In this document: positions 10,177 through 19,017 of the stretch, piece by piece | Layout of the letters: each line of letters begins with the position of its first letter | How positions within the stretch are numbered: the stretch's first letter is position 1 | Origin: Thauera sp. K11 | GTDB taxonomy: Bacteria > Pseudomonadota > Gammaproteobacteria > Burkholderiales > Rhodocyclaceae | Reading direction: 5' to 3' | DNA length: 64,000 nt | Assembly: GCF_002354895.1 (NCBI RefSeq) | Contig: NZ_CP023439.1 | Location: forward strand, 1,116,001-1,180,000 | Translations under genes and position numbers: made by a program | The notes under the pieces: generated by a model | The model's database searches: none | What the model saw: the letters and a program-made list of their open reading frames with translations, nothing else | Told to the model about the DNA's origin: nothing

Positions 10177-11205
10177 CTACTGCGCGGCGCCTGCCCGCTG
10201 CGCCAGTTGCGTCGCACGCCGCGCACGCAGGGCCTCGGCCAGCTCGAACACCGACATCGCGTAGAAGCTGCTGCGGTTGTAGCGGGTGATGACGTAGAAG
10301 TTGCGATAGCCGAGCCAGTATTCGGTGGTCGTGCCCGGCGTTTCGAGATCGACGAGGGTGGCGGTGGCAGCCGGCGGCGTGCCGCCGAGGGTGGTCACGC
10401 CGGCTTCGGCGAGCGTTGCCGGTTCCAGGGTGGGCTCGATGCCGGCGGCCACCAGCGGCGTGGGATCGACGACGTTCCGGAAGCGGGCGCGTTCGGCGAT
10501 CGGCTCCCCGGTGCGCCAGCCGTGTCCATGGAGGTAGTTGGCCACGCTGCCGATCGCGTCGGCCGGGCCGGCATCGAAATCGATGTGGCCGTCGCCGTCG
10601 AAATCGACGCCGAAGCTGCGTACGCTGCTGGGCAGGAACTGGGGGTAGCCCAGGGCGCCGGCGTAGGAGCCGTAGTAGCTCTGAGGTTCCCGGCCCTGCT
10701 CGCGTGCGAGCAGCAGCAGCGACTCGAGTTCGCGGCGGAACAGGGGGGCACGCGGTGGATAGTCGAAGGCGAGCGTGGCCAGGGCGGACAGCGTCTCGAA
10801 GTTGCCCGTGTTCCGGCCGTAGACCGTCTCGACCCCGATGATGGCGACGATGATCTCGATCGGCACGCCGTATCGCTCCGACGCGCGCTGCAGGTCGGCC
10901 TCGTTCTCCGCCCAGAAGGCGAGGCCGCCGTCGATGCGCAGCCGGTCCAGGAAGCGGGCGCGGTATTTCTGCCACGAGCGCACGCCGGCGCGCGTCGGCG
11001 GCGAGATCAGGCGAATGACCTGCGCCTCGTGGCGGGCGAGCGCGAGGGTGGCCGTCACCGCATCGGCATCGAAGCCGTGCTGCTCGACCATGTCGCGTAC
11101 GAAGGCTTGCGCGTCGCCGCGCTCCAGGAAGGATGCGCGGGCGGCGCCCGGCAGGGCCACGGCGATCGCCGCGGCGGCGAGGGTGGCGCGGAGGGTGAGG
11201 TTCAT
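10177..11205 (-). CDS. mltB: Lytic murein transglycosylase B
   Basis: A 342-residue periplasmic enzyme that cleaves the MurNAc-GlcNAc bond of peptidoglycan to a 1,6-anhydro product. It has an N-terminal signal peptide (AAAAIAVALPGAARA), the catalytic Glu126 in GVETVYGRNTG, the SYAGALGYPQFLPSS block and the EF-hand-like DFDGDGHIDFD loop of SLT35/MltB enzymes. There is no lipobox, so it is probably a soluble periplasmic form. The ATG overlaps the stop of the transglutaminase gene (ATGA), linking it to that operon. Confidence 0.93.
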   Translation of the reverse strand: MNLTLRATLAAAAIAVALPGAARASFLERGDAQAFVRDMVEQHGFDADAVTATLALARHEAQVIRLISPPTRAGVRSWQKYRARFLDRLRIDGGLAFWAENEADLQRASERYGVPIEIIVAIIGVETVYGRNTGNFETLSALATLAFDYPPRAPLFRRELESLLLLAREQGREPQSYYGSYAGALGYPQFLPSSVRSFGVDFDGDGHIDFDAGPADAIGSVANYLHGHGWRTGEPIAERARFRNVVDPTPLVAAGIEPTLEPATLAEAGVTTLGGTPPAATATLVDLETPGTTTEYWLGYRNFYVITRYNRSSFYAMSVFELAEALRARRATQLAQRAGAAQ

Positions 11206-13211
11206 TGCAGTTCGAGTTTGCGTATCCGTCGGTTCAGCGCGCGGACGTCCGCGCGGCGGGCCGCCGCGCCATAGCGCAGGCGGGCATAGGTATTCGCGAT
11301 GCCGGTCAGTTCGTCGGCCTGGCGGGGCAGGGCGGTGGCGAGCCTGAGACCGTAGTCCCGCGGGCCTTCCCAGGAGGCGCGGGGATGGCCGGCGCGTGCC
11401 AGCCGCCTGCAGAAGACCTGCCAGCTTCGCTCGAGCGGGTCGCGCGTGTGGCGCTGCCACGAGGCCCAGGCCATCAGGCCGCCGAGCAGGGCTACGGTCA
11501 TGCCCGACATCAGCCCGACGAGCGTCGCCCAGTCCACACGCCCGAAACCCAGGCGCGCGAGGAATTCGCGCTGTCGGTCGGGATTGTAGCCAAGAACGCG
11601 CTGGTCCCAGGCGTTGGAAAGCGCTTCCCAGCGATGGCGCAGGTTGCGCAGCCAGCCGAGGTCCCGGCGCAGCATCAGCGGCAGTGCCTCGCCTTCCGGC
11701 AGCGCCGCCGCGAGGCCGGCGTCGATGCGCTGCGGCGCGGCCAGCGCCGTCGGATCGACGCGGACCCAGCCGCGCCCGGCCAGCCACACCTCCGCCCAGG
11801 CATGGGCGTCGGACTGGCGGACGACGAGATGGCCGTCGATCGGGTTGATCTCCCCGCCCTGGTAGCCCGCGACCACGCGCGCCGGCACGCCGGCGGCCCG
11901 CATCAGCACGGTGAATGCCGAGGCGAAGTGTTCGCAGAAGCCGCGGCGGGTGTCGAACAGGAATTCGTCCACCGAATGCCGGCCGAGCAGGGGCGGACGC
12001 AGCGTGTAGATGAGGCCGCTGCCACGCAGGTGCGCGAGGACGCGGCCGAGGATCGCGGCATCGGAGCTTGCCCCGGCGGCGAGCCGACCGGCAAGCTCCC
12101 GGCTGCGGGGGTTGTAGCCGTCGGGGAGGGCGCGCGCCGATTCCAGCACCGGCGCGGCTTCCTGCAGCCCGGTCGGCGTATCGGGCCAGGCACTGAGTTC
12201 GAAGCGGCTGCGCGTTTGCAGGGGGCGTGGCAACAGGGCCTGGTTGGCGCTCGAGAAGCGCAGCGGTGCCGTCCCGGCGCCGGGAAAATCGAGGGCCAGC
12301 ATCCAGCGCTGGTCATGGGCCTCCAGGGTCATGCGGTAGTCGAAACGCCGCCCGGAAGGGGTGTAGAACGGCGTACCCGCTTCTGCGTTGCGCGCCGCGT
12401 GCCAGGTCCGCCCGTCGAAGCGGGTGAGCACCGGTCCGCGCCAGTAGCGTGCCGGCGGCTCGGGCAGGGGGCCGTCGAATTCGGCACGAAAGGCGATTTC
12501 GGGCGAGGTGCCGAGACTGCTGATGGAGCCGGGGCTCATCGCGTCCGACAGGCCGGAGCGCGCACTGGTGGCATCGGCAGGCAACCCCCACAGCGGTCCC
12601 TGCACGCGCGGAAAGAGCAGGAACAGCATCAGCATGAACGGCATGCCCTGTGCCAGCAGCAGGGCGCCGGTGCGCATCTGCGCACGCCGGGCGGCGCCCG
12701 GATCGGCCAGGGCGAGCAGCGCGACGATGGCGAGCCAGGTGCCGGCCAGGGCCGACAGGGCGATGGGCAGCGACTGGTCCTCGAAGAACAGTGCCATCTG
12801 CAGGAAGAAGCAGAGCAGCACGGCTGCGCGGACGTCCCGCGTGCGGCGCATCTCCAGCAGTTTCAGGCACAGCAGCAGCGCAAGCAGCGCGACGCCGGGG
12901 TCCTTGCCGAAGAAGTGGCCGTATTCCTGGCGCACCGCGATGCCGCTCGCCAGCGCGAACGACAGCAGCAACAGGTGGTGCGGCGGTTGCCGCCGCTGCC
13001 GCAGCAGCAGGGCGCGCCAGCCCAGCAGCACGGCGCAGGCGCCGGTGAGCCAAAGTGGAAGATAGAGGGCGTGAGGCGCGAGGGTGACGCCGGCGGCGAT
13101 CAGCAGCCACACGCCCTGCTCCGTCGTCAGGGAAGGCGGGGTCGGGCCGGCGGCGGCCCGCGGCTTGCGGCCGATGCGCTGCGGGCGTTCAGCGCGCATC
13201 CAGGCGGGCAT
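11202..13211 (-). CDS. TgpA-type membrane transglutaminase
   Basis: A 669-residue protein with an N-terminal block of about five or six membrane helices (to about residue 190), a periplasmic segment with the family motif YWRGPVLTRFDGRTW, a transglutaminase-like core and a single C-terminal helix near 560-580. The catalytic core shows Cys426 in GFCEHFASAF and His470 in DAHAWAEVW, followed by VDPTA. The best studied relative is Pseudomonas TgpA. The start at 13211 lies inside the end of the DUF58 gene; an ATG at 13199 is an alternative. The operon is moxR-DUF58-tgpA-mltB. Confidence 0.9.
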   Translation of the reverse strand: MPAWMRAERPQRIGRKPRAAAGPTPPSLTTEQGVWLLIAAGVTLAPHALYLPLWLTGACAVLLGWRALLLRQRRQPPHHLLLLSFALASGIAVRQEYGHFFGKDPGVALLALLLCLKLLEMRRTRDVRAAVLLCFFLQMALFFEDQSLPIALSALAGTWLAIVALLALADPGAARRAQMRTGALLLAQGMPFMLMLFLLFPRVQGPLWGLPADATSARSGLSDAMSPGSISSLGTSPEIAFRAEFDGPLPEPPARYWRGPVLTRFDGRTWHAARNAEAGTPFYTPSGRRFDYRMTLEAHDQRWMLALDFPGAGTAPLRFSSANQALLPRPLQTRSRFELSAWPDTPTGLQEAAPVLESARALPDGYNPRSRELAGRLAAGASSDAAILGRVLAHLRGSGLIYTLRPPLLGRHSVDEFLFDTRRGFCEHFASAFTVLMRAAGVPARVVAGYQGGEINPIDGHLVVRQSDAHAWAEVWLAGRGWVRVDPTALAAPQRIDAGLAAALPEGEALPLMLRRDLGWLRNLRHRWEALSNAWDQRVLGYNPDRQREFLARLGFGRVDWATLVGLMSGMTVALLGGLMAWASWQRHTRDPLERSWQVFCRRLARAGHPRASWEGPRDYGLRLATALPRQADELTGIANTYARLRYGAAARRADVRALNRRIRKLELQ

Positions 13212-14214
13212 CTACTTGCGGGCCTGCGTGCGGGCGATGGGCGGTCAAGGCCCGCAGGCAACGGTGCAGGTGCGCGTCGCCCTGTCCGGCGTCGAGATAT
13301 GTGCCGGGCAGGCGCAGCGCATAGCGCCGTCCGGTGCGCTCCGCCGCCAGTATCCAGGCGGTCAGGCGCGACAGCCGTGCCTCGTCGTCCAGCGCCGGCG
13401 GCAGATCGTTCCAGCCGAGCAGGACGTCGCCGCCGCCAAGGCCGGTGTATTGCTTGGTGAGCATCGGCGCGCCGCGCGCGAGCGCCTTCCAGGCGACGTG
13501 GCGCGGCGAATCGCTGTCGCGGTAGGGGCGCAGGCCGTGGAAGTCGTCGTCGCCCTCGCCGGCTTCGCGGTGCCCGCTGCCGCCGCCGGGACTGCCGGCC
13601 GGCAGCGGCGGGGCGTCCGCTTCCGGCTTCGGATACACGATGCAGTCGAGATCGGGGACGAAGACGCTCCAGGCCCGGATCAGCCCCAGCGGCCATGTCG
13701 TCTCGAGGATCGTCCGCCCCGCGGGGAGCGTCCCCCGCAGCGTGGTCGGGCAGGCGAGCTCGACGGTAGCGGTATCCGACGCCGCCAGTTCGAAATCCGT
13801 CCGGCCGCCGAGTGCCCGCAGCCGCAGTGCCGGACGGCGCGCGGCGCGCGGATTGGCGATGCGGAGCACGAAGCGCGCATCGTCGCCGCAGAACACCGGC
13901 GCGCAGCGGCCCGGCTGCACGCCGAGGCCGAAAAGGTTGCGGAAGGCATGGACGATGCTGGCGACGGCCACCCCGGCGATCAGGAAGGTGAGCCCGAAGC
14001 CGAGGCTGAGACTGTAGTTGATCGACGCCACCAGCATCGCCAGCAAGGCGGCGGCAAGGCCGAACCCGGCGCTGGTGGGCAGGACGTAGATGCGCCGCTG
14101 GGTGAGACGGATCGGCGCCGTTTCGGGAACCTTCAGGTGGAACAGCCAGCGGTCGAGTGCGCCGCGCACGGACGTGTGCAGTGGCTGCGCACGGGGCATC
14201 GTCGCGAAGGGCAT
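13189..14214 (-). CDS. DUF58 domain protein
   Basis: A 341-residue protein with two hydrophobic helices near residues 50-90 and a C-terminal vWA-like DUF58 region whose signature RPYRDSDSPRHVAWKALARG is clear. Family members sit between a MoxR ATPase and a transglutaminase and are thought to act in cell-envelope protein assembly or quality control. The start shares one base with the moxR stop (TGATG), and its 3' end overlaps the transglutaminase start. Confidence 0.88.
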   Translation of the reverse strand: MPFATMPRAQPLHTSVRGALDRWLFHLKVPETAPIRLTQRRIYVLPTSAGFGLAAALLAMLVASINYSLSLGFGLTFLIAGVAVASIVHAFRNLFGLGVQPGRCAPVFCGDDARFVLRIANPRAARRPALRLRALGGRTDFELAASDTATVELACPTTLRGTLPAGRTILETTWPLGLIRAWSVFVPDLDCIVYPKPEADAPPLPAGSPGGGSGHREAGEGDDDFHGLRPYRDSDSPRHVAWKALARGAPMLTKQYTGLGGGDVLLGWNDLPPALDDEARLSRLTAWILAAERTGRRYALRLPGTYLDAGQGDAHLHRCLRALTAHRPHAGPQVDARLDAR

Positions 14215-15131
14215 CAGCGCAGCGGGACCGACTGCAGCAGGCGCTGCAGTGAGGCCGGCGGCAGGCCCCGGCCGTCGCCGGCCAGGTGCAGGCGGTGTCC
14301 GGCGACATGGGGGAAGACCGTCTGCACGTCCTCGGGCAGCACGTGGTCCCGCCCCTCGATCAGGGCCCAGGCCCGCGCGGCGGCGATCAGGGCGAGCCCG
14401 GCGCGCGGGCTGAGGCCGGCAGCCAGCGAGGCGTCGGCGCGCGTGGCCGCGAGCAGGGCCTGTACGTAGTCGATCAGCGCGTCGGCCACGACGACGTCCC
14501 GCGCGGCATGCTGCAGCGCGCGCAACTCGTCGGTCGACAGCACCGGATGCTGGCGCTCCAGCAGCCGTCGGCGGTCCTCGCCCATCAGCAGGGCGCGTTC
14601 GGCCGCGCGGTCGGGGTAGCCGAGATGGATGCGCATCAGGAAGCGGTCGAGCTGGCTTTCGGGCAGCGGGAAGGTGCCGATCTGGTTCGCCGGGTTCTGC
14701 GTGGCGATGACGAAGAAGGGCATCGGCAGCGCAAGCGTGCGTCCGTCGGCGGTGACCTGACGCTCTTCCATCGCCTCGAGCAGCGCGCTCTGCGTCTTCG
14801 GGGTGGCGCGATTGATCTCGTCGGCGAGGATCAACTGGGCGAAGAGCGGACCGGGGTGGAAGCGGAAGCTGCCCGTCTCGCGGTCGAAGATCGATACGCC
14901 GACGATGTCCGCCGGCAGCAGGTCGCTGGTGAACTGGATGCGCTGGAACTGCAGCCCCAGCAACTGCGCAAAGACATGCGCGAGGGTGGTCTTGCCGACG
15001 CCGGGGACGTCTTCGACCAGCAGATGGCCGCGGGCGACGAGGCAGGAGAACGCGAGGCGAAGTTCGCGTTCCTTGCCGAGAATGATCCGGCCGGCGGCCT
15101 CCAGAAGGCGGTCTGCATGACGATCGGGCAT
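14214..15131 (-). CDS. MoxR-family AAA+ ATPase
   Basis: A 305-residue AAA+ chaperone-like ATPase. Walker A is EDVPGVGKTTLAH and Walker B is LILADEINRATPKTQSALLEAM. Sensor-type ATQNPANQIGTFPLPESQLDRF and the C-terminal helical SPRAGLAL region are present. The start at 15131 gives the usual MoxR N-terminus; the frame stays open further but without homology. It is the first gene of the envelope operon with DUF58, transglutaminase and mltB, and is divergent from the deacetylase gene. Confidence 0.92.
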   Translation of the reverse strand: MPDRHADRLLEAAGRIILGKERELRLAFSCLVARGHLLVEDVPGVGKTTLAHVFAQLLGLQFQRIQFTSDLLPADIVGVSIFDRETGSFRFHPGPLFAQLILADEINRATPKTQSALLEAMEERQVTADGRTLALPMPFFVIATQNPANQIGTFPLPESQLDRFLMRIHLGYPDRAAERALLMGEDRRRLLERQHPVLSTDELRALQHAARDVVVADALIDYVQALLAATRADASLAAGLSPRAGLALIAAARAWALIEGRDHVLPEDVQTVFPHVAGHRLHLAGDGRGLPPASLQRLLQSVPLR

Positions 15132-15285
15132 GACGCGACGTACTGTGAAATTGATGTTGAAGCGGTGATAATAGACGACAAACAAGGCGTCACCGCCGCA
15201 TCGACAGGCCCGGAACGGCGATGTTCCCGGGCCGGCGGCCGATTCCGGCGCCGGATCGTTCGAATCAGGACATGGGAGGGGGAGC

Positions 15286-16212
15286 ATGACGACGACGGCG
15301 TTCATCACGCATCGGGAGTGCTGGCTGCACGACATGGGCAAGTTCCATCCGGAGTGCCCGGACCGGCTGGCCGCGATCAACGATCGCCTCATCGCAGCGG
15401 GACTCGACCTGTACCTGTCGTTCTACGATGCGCCGGTCGCCACGCCCGAACAGATCGGCCGCGCGCATCCTGCCGTCTATCTCGACGAACTGATGGCCAA
15501 CGTCCCCGAGCACGGCATACGCCACCTCGACCCGGACACCGCGATGAACCCGAACACCATGAAGGCGGCCCTGCGTTCGGCCGGTGCCGGGGTGCTTGCC
15601 ACCGACCTCGTGCTGAAGGGCGAGATCGAGAACGCCTTCTGCGCCGTCCGCCCCCCCGGGCATCACGCCGAGCGGACCAAGGCAATGGGGTTCTGCTTCA
15701 TCAACAACGTCGCGGTGGCCGTACGCCATGCGACCGAGGTCCATGGGCTCGAACGCGTCGCCATCGTCGATTTCGACGTCCATCACGGCAATGGTACGGA
15801 GGACATCTTCCGCAACGATCCGCGCGTGATGATGGCCGGGATCTTCCAGCATCCCTTCTATCCCTACTGCGGCGTCGACAACCCGCCGGCGCACATGTGC
15901 AACGTGCCGCTGCCGGCCGGCACCCGCGGCGACGGTTTCCGGCAGGTGTTCAGCGACATCATCGTGCCTGCCCTGCGCAACCACAATCCGCAGATGATCT
16001 TCGTGTCGGCCGGGTTCGATGCCCACTACGAGGACGACATGGGTTCGCTCGGCCTGCTCGAGGCCGACTACGTGTGGGCGACGCAGCAGATCAAGGGGGT
16101 CGCGGAGGACTGCGGCCACAAGCGCATCGTGTCGCTGCTCGAAGGCGGATACTCTCTGTCCTCCCTCGCCCGTTCGGTGGTCGCGCACATCAAGGCGCTC
16201 GCCGATCTCTAG
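15286..16212 (+). CDS. Histone deacetylase-like (acetoin utilization AcuC type) deacetylase
   Basis: A 308-residue zinc amidohydrolase of the class II HDAC-like bacterial group. Motifs in order are RPPGHHAE (tandem His), DFDVHHGNGTED (zinc ligands), SAGFDAH and LLEGGYS. These enzymes remove acetyl or other acyl groups from protein lysines or polyamines; the substrate here is not shown. A strong ribosome site (GGGAGGGGG) precedes the ATG. It is divergent from moxR, with about 155 bases between starts, and is followed by dapA after about 100 bases. Confidence 0.92.
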   Translation: MTTTAFITHRECWLHDMGKFHPECPDRLAAINDRLIAAGLDLYLSFYDAPVATPEQIGRAHPAVYLDELMANVPEHGIRHLDPDTAMNPNTMKAALRSAGAGVLATDLVLKGEIENAFCAVRPPGHHAERTKAMGFCFINNVAVAVRHATEVHGLERVAIVDFDVHHGNGTEDIFRNDPRVMMAGIFQHPFYPYCGVDNPPAHMCNVPLPAGTRGDGFRQVFSDIIVPALRNHNPQMIFVSAGFDAHYEDDMGSLGLLEADYVWATQQIKGVAEDCGHKRIVSLLEGGYSLSSLARSVVAHIKALADL

Positions 16213-16314
16213 CATCTGCCGGGCATTGCAATGCCGGTGCAGGAAAACGCCCGGCCATCTAGCCGAGTTCCGGCGATCAGTTAAAATCACACTTTTGCCG
16301 CCCAGCCCATCACC

Positions 16315-17193
16315 ATGATTACCGGATCGATTGTCGCCATCGTCACCCCCATGCAGGACGATGGAAGTCTGGATTTCCCCCGTCTGCGCAGCCTCATCGA
16401 CTGGCACATCGCCGAGGGTACCGAGGGCATCGTGATCGTCGGCACCACCGGCGAATCGCCCACGGTGGACGTCGAGGAGCACTGCGAACTCATCCGCGCG
16501 GCGGTCGAGCATGCCGCCGGCCGCGTGCCGGTCATCGCCGGCACCGGCGCCAACTCGACGGACGAAGCCATCGAACTGGCGCGCTTCGCCAAGTTTGCCG
16601 GCGCGGATGCGCATCTTTCCGTGGTCCCGTACTACAACCGCCCCACCCAGGAAGGTCTGTACCGCCATTTCCGCACGATCGCCGAGGCGGTCGAACTGCC
16701 GATGATCCTCTACAACGTGCCGGGACGCACCGTGGCCGACCTGTCGAACGACACCGCGCTGCGCCTGTCCGAGGTCCCGAACATCGTCGGCATCAAGGAC
16801 GCCACCGGCAGCATCGACCGCGCCTGCGACCTGGTCGCGCGCGCGCCGGAGGGCTTCGCCCTCTACAGCGGCGACGACATGACGGCTGCGGCCTTCCTGA
16901 TGCTCGGCGGCCATGGCGTGATCTCGGTCACCGCCAACGTCGCGCCGCGCGCGATGCACGAACTGTGCGCCGCCGCGGCGGCGGACGACATGCGCGGGGT
17001 GCGGGAAACCAACGCCAGGCTCGTGCCACTGCATCGCGATCTGTTCTGCGAGGCGAACCCCATTCCGGTGAAGTGGGGCGTGGCGCGCATGGGCCTGATC
17101 GGCTACGGCATCCGCCTGCCGCTGACGCCGTTGTCCGAATCGCAGCATGAGCGCGTCCTGAAGGCGATGCGCACGGCCGGCATCGACGTCTGA
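16315..17193 (+). CDS. dapA: 4-hydroxy-tetrahydrodipicolinate synthase
   Basis: A 292-residue TIM-barrel aldolase that condenses pyruvate with aspartate semialdehyde at the first committed step of lysine and diaminopimelate synthesis. GTTGESPT, the YYNRPTQEG tyrosine region, YNVPGRT and the Schiff-base Lys in GIKDATG are visible. It lies 28 bases before bamC; the dapA-bamC pair is a common proteobacterial arrangement. Confidence 0.97.
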   Translation: MITGSIVAIVTPMQDDGSLDFPRLRSLIDWHIAEGTEGIVIVGTTGESPTVDVEEHCELIRAAVEHAAGRVPVIAGTGANSTDEAIELARFAKFAGADAHLSVVPYYNRPTQEGLYRHFRTIAEAVELPMILYNVPGRTVADLSNDTALRLSEVPNIVGIKDATGSIDRACDLVARAPEGFALYSGDDMTAAAFLMLGGHGVISVTANVAPRAMHELCAAAAADDMRGVRETNARLVPLHRDLFCEANPIPVKWGVARMGLIGYGIRLPLTPLSESQHERVLKAMRTAGIDV

Positions 17194-17221
17194 CACGCAA
17201 TATCGACCTCCCAGGAACCTC

Positions 17222-18364
17222 ATGAATCGCTCCTTGCGTACCACCGCCTCCCTCACCGCGCTGTCGCTTGCCCTGGCCGGCTGCAGCGGAGGGCTGCTCG
17301 AAACCAAACGTATCGACTACAAGAGCGCGCGCCAGGTCGCGCCGCTCGAGATTCCGCCCGACCTGACCGCGCCGACGCGCGACGACCGCTATGCCGTGTC
17401 GGACGTCGCGCCGCGCGGCGTCGCGACCTACTCCGCCTACGCCGCCGACCGCGCCGGTCAGCCCGCGACCGCGTCGACTTCGGGCGAGGTGCTGGCCACC
17501 CCGGACAAGATGCACATCGAGCGCGCCGGCACGCAGCGCTGGCTGGTCGTCCCCGGCACGGCGGATACGCTGTGGCCGCAGGTGAAGGATTTCTGGCTGG
17601 AGCTGGGCTTCATCCTGAACATCGACAGCCCGAACATCGGCGTCATGGAAACCGACTGGGCGGAAGATCGCGCCAAGATTCCGCAGGACATCATCCGTTC
17701 GACGATCGGCAAGGTGCTCGACGGGCTCTACTCGACGCCGGTCCGCGACAAGTTCCGCACCCGTCTCGAGGCGGGCAAGGAGTCCGGCACGGTCGAGATC
17801 TACGTCAGCCATCGCGGCATGATGGAGATCTATCCGACCGAGGCGAAGGACACCACGATCTGGCAGCCGCGCCCGGCCGATCCGGAACTCGAGGCGGAAA
17901 TGCTGCGCCGGCTGATGGTGCGCCTGGGCGCCGACGAAGCGCGCGCGCAGTCCGCGCTGGCGACCGCGCCGGCCGAGGAGCGGGCGAAGATCACGTCCGG
18001 CTCCAATGGCCAGGTCAGCCTGACGATGGCCGAGCCCTTCGACCGCGCCTGGCGCCGCGTCGGACTGGCGCTAGACCGCATCGGCTTCACGGTGGAAGAC
18101 CGCAATCGTACGGAAGGTCTCTACTTCGTCCGCTACGTCGATCCGGATGCGGACAACAAGACCAAGAGCGGCGAGGGCTTCCTGTCCAGGCTGGCCTTCT
18201 GGCGGAGCAGCGAGAAGCCGGTCGCCGCGGGCAGCGAATACCGCCTGCGCGTGCAGGGGCAGGGCGATCAGGCGCGGGTCTCGGTGCTCACCCGGGAAGG
18301 GGGCGCGGACAACTCGGATACCGCCAAGCGTATTCTCGGCCTGCTTCAGCAGGAGCTTCGCTGA
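17222..18364 (+). CDS. bamC: Outer membrane assembly lipoprotein BamC
   Basis: A 380-residue lipoprotein of the BAM complex. It has signal peptide and lipobox LAGC (Cys21), a flexible N-terminal segment with LEIPPDLTAPTRDDRYA, and two helix-grip domains (about 95-215 and 255-375). The first contains WPQVKDFWLELGF and the second FDRAWRRVGLALDRIGF. BamC is peripheral and stabilises BamD. It sits directly downstream of dapA, and transcription is probably ended by the hairpin at 18446-18480. Confidence 0.93.
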   Translation: MNRSLRTTASLTALSLALAGCSGGLLETKRIDYKSARQVAPLEIPPDLTAPTRDDRYAVSDVAPRGVATYSAYAADRAGQPATASTSGEVLATPDKMHIERAGTQRWLVVPGTADTLWPQVKDFWLELGFILNIDSPNIGVMETDWAEDRAKIPQDIIRSTIGKVLDGLYSTPVRDKFRTRLEAGKESGTVEIYVSHRGMMEIYPTEAKDTTIWQPRPADPELEAEMLRRLMVRLGADEARAQSALATAPAEERAKITSGSNGQVSLTMAEPFDRAWRRVGLALDRIGFTVEDRNRTEGLYFVRYVDPDADNKTKSGEGFLSRLAFWRSSEKPVAAGSEYRLRVQGQGDQARVSVLTREGGADNSDTAKRILGLLQQELR

Positions 18365-18445
18365 CGGCGCCGGAGCCGCTGCGGCCGCCTCGCTGCCGGA
18401 TGGAGAGGTTTCTTCGCCTCACCGTCGGCGCGAGGCAGGCGCAGA

Positions 18446-18480
18446 AAGCAAAAAAGCCGGCCATCTGGCCGGCTTTTCTT
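18446..18480. terminator. Bidirectional rho-independent terminator
   Basis: A perfect stem AAAAGCCGGCCA / TGGCCGGCTTTT with a two-base loop, flanked by an A-run on the left and a T-run on the right. It can therefore serve bamC on the plus strand and the Ala/Lys lipoprotein on the minus strand. Confidence 0.92.
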
Positions 18481-18497
18481 CGTCTGCGAGGAGACGA

Positions 18498-18866
18498 TTA
18501 CTTCTTGGCGGCGTCGACGGCGGCAGCGGCAGCGTCCTTCGCAGCATCGGCAGCGTCCTTCGCGGCATCGGCAGCGTCCTTCGCGGCATCGGCGGCAGCG
18601 GCAGCGCCTTCCTTGGCAGCTTCAACGGTCGCGGCGGCGCCTTCCTTGGCGGCTTCGACCGTGGCGGCGGTGCCCTGCTTGGCAGCTTCGGCGGCGGCGT
18701 CGGCGCTTTCCTTCGCGGCGTCGACAGCCTGCTGGGCTGCTTCCTTGGCCTGTTCAGCGGCGGGGGCCGCGGCCGGAGCGGGGACGGGCGCGGCGGCTTC
18801 TTCCTTCTTGCCGCAAGCGGACACGGCGAGAGCGACGAGGGCGGCGACGAGGAGGGAGTTCTTCAT
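18498..18866 (-). CDS. LEA-like Ala/Lys repeat lipoprotein
   Basis: A 122-residue lipoprotein. It starts at 18866, after AAGGA, with a signal peptide ending in lipobox VSAC (Cys18). Beyond a short Pro/Ala linker almost all of it is Ala, Lys, Asp and Glu arranged in 7- and 11-residue helical repeats such as AADAAKD and AATVEAAKEGA. This predicts a long amphipathic helix or coiled coil, like late-embryogenesis-abundant proteins or a Braun-lipoprotein-type spacer. No enzymatic domain is visible. The function is unknown; desiccation protection or an envelope spacer are guesses. An extended -10 promoter lies at 18952-18960. Confidence 0.8.
   Translation of the reverse strand: MKNSLLVAALVALAVSACGKKEEAAAPVPAPAAAPAAEQAKEAAQQAVDAAKESADAAAEAAKQGTAATVEAAKEGAAATVEAAKEGAAAAADAAKDAADAAKDAADAAKDAAAAAVDAAKK
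18531..18593 (-). repeat. Three 21-bp tandem repeats inside the lipoprotein gene
   Basis: Three nearly identical 21-base units (18531-18551, 18552-18572, 18573-18593) encode the repeated AADAAKD heptad. A second pair of 33-base repeats lies at about 18604-18669. In-frame tandem arrays like this can change copy number. Confidence 0.9.
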
Positions 18867-18951
18867 GTGCTGTTTTTCCTTTTTAACGGGTAACGACGGC
18901 AAGACATTCAACGCAGTGCATTAGCGGTTCTACAGTGCCAAACCGTATTCC

Positions 18952-18960
18952 ATTCTAGCA
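18952..18960 (-). promoter_or_regulatory. Extended -10 promoter of the LEA-like lipoprotein
   Basis: On the minus strand TGCTAGAAT matches an extended -10, the same nine bases as before surE. It lies about 85 bases upstream of the ATG at 18866. The -35 is weak. A promoter seems likely, but no start site is known. Confidence 0.5.
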
Positions 18961-19017
18961 TGTGGTTTTATGGCGCCACTACTGCCATGCGGCATTGCGC
19001 AATGCGGCGCAAGTTCC

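Noticed and set aside
9448..11274. A 608-codon plus-strand frame opposite the DUF2189 gene and mltB
   Set aside because: mltB motifs on the minus strand are complete; the plus-strand translation is a shadow.
15265..17307. A 680-codon minus-strand open frame opposite the deacetylase and dapA
   Set aside because: Both plus-strand genes are unmistakable enzymes, and the antisense product is low-complexity His/Arg/Gly-rich.
18531..18669. Regular direct repeats considered as a CRISPR array
   Set aside because: Units are contiguous, in frame and encode Ala/Lys heptads; there are no unique spacers and no cas genes.
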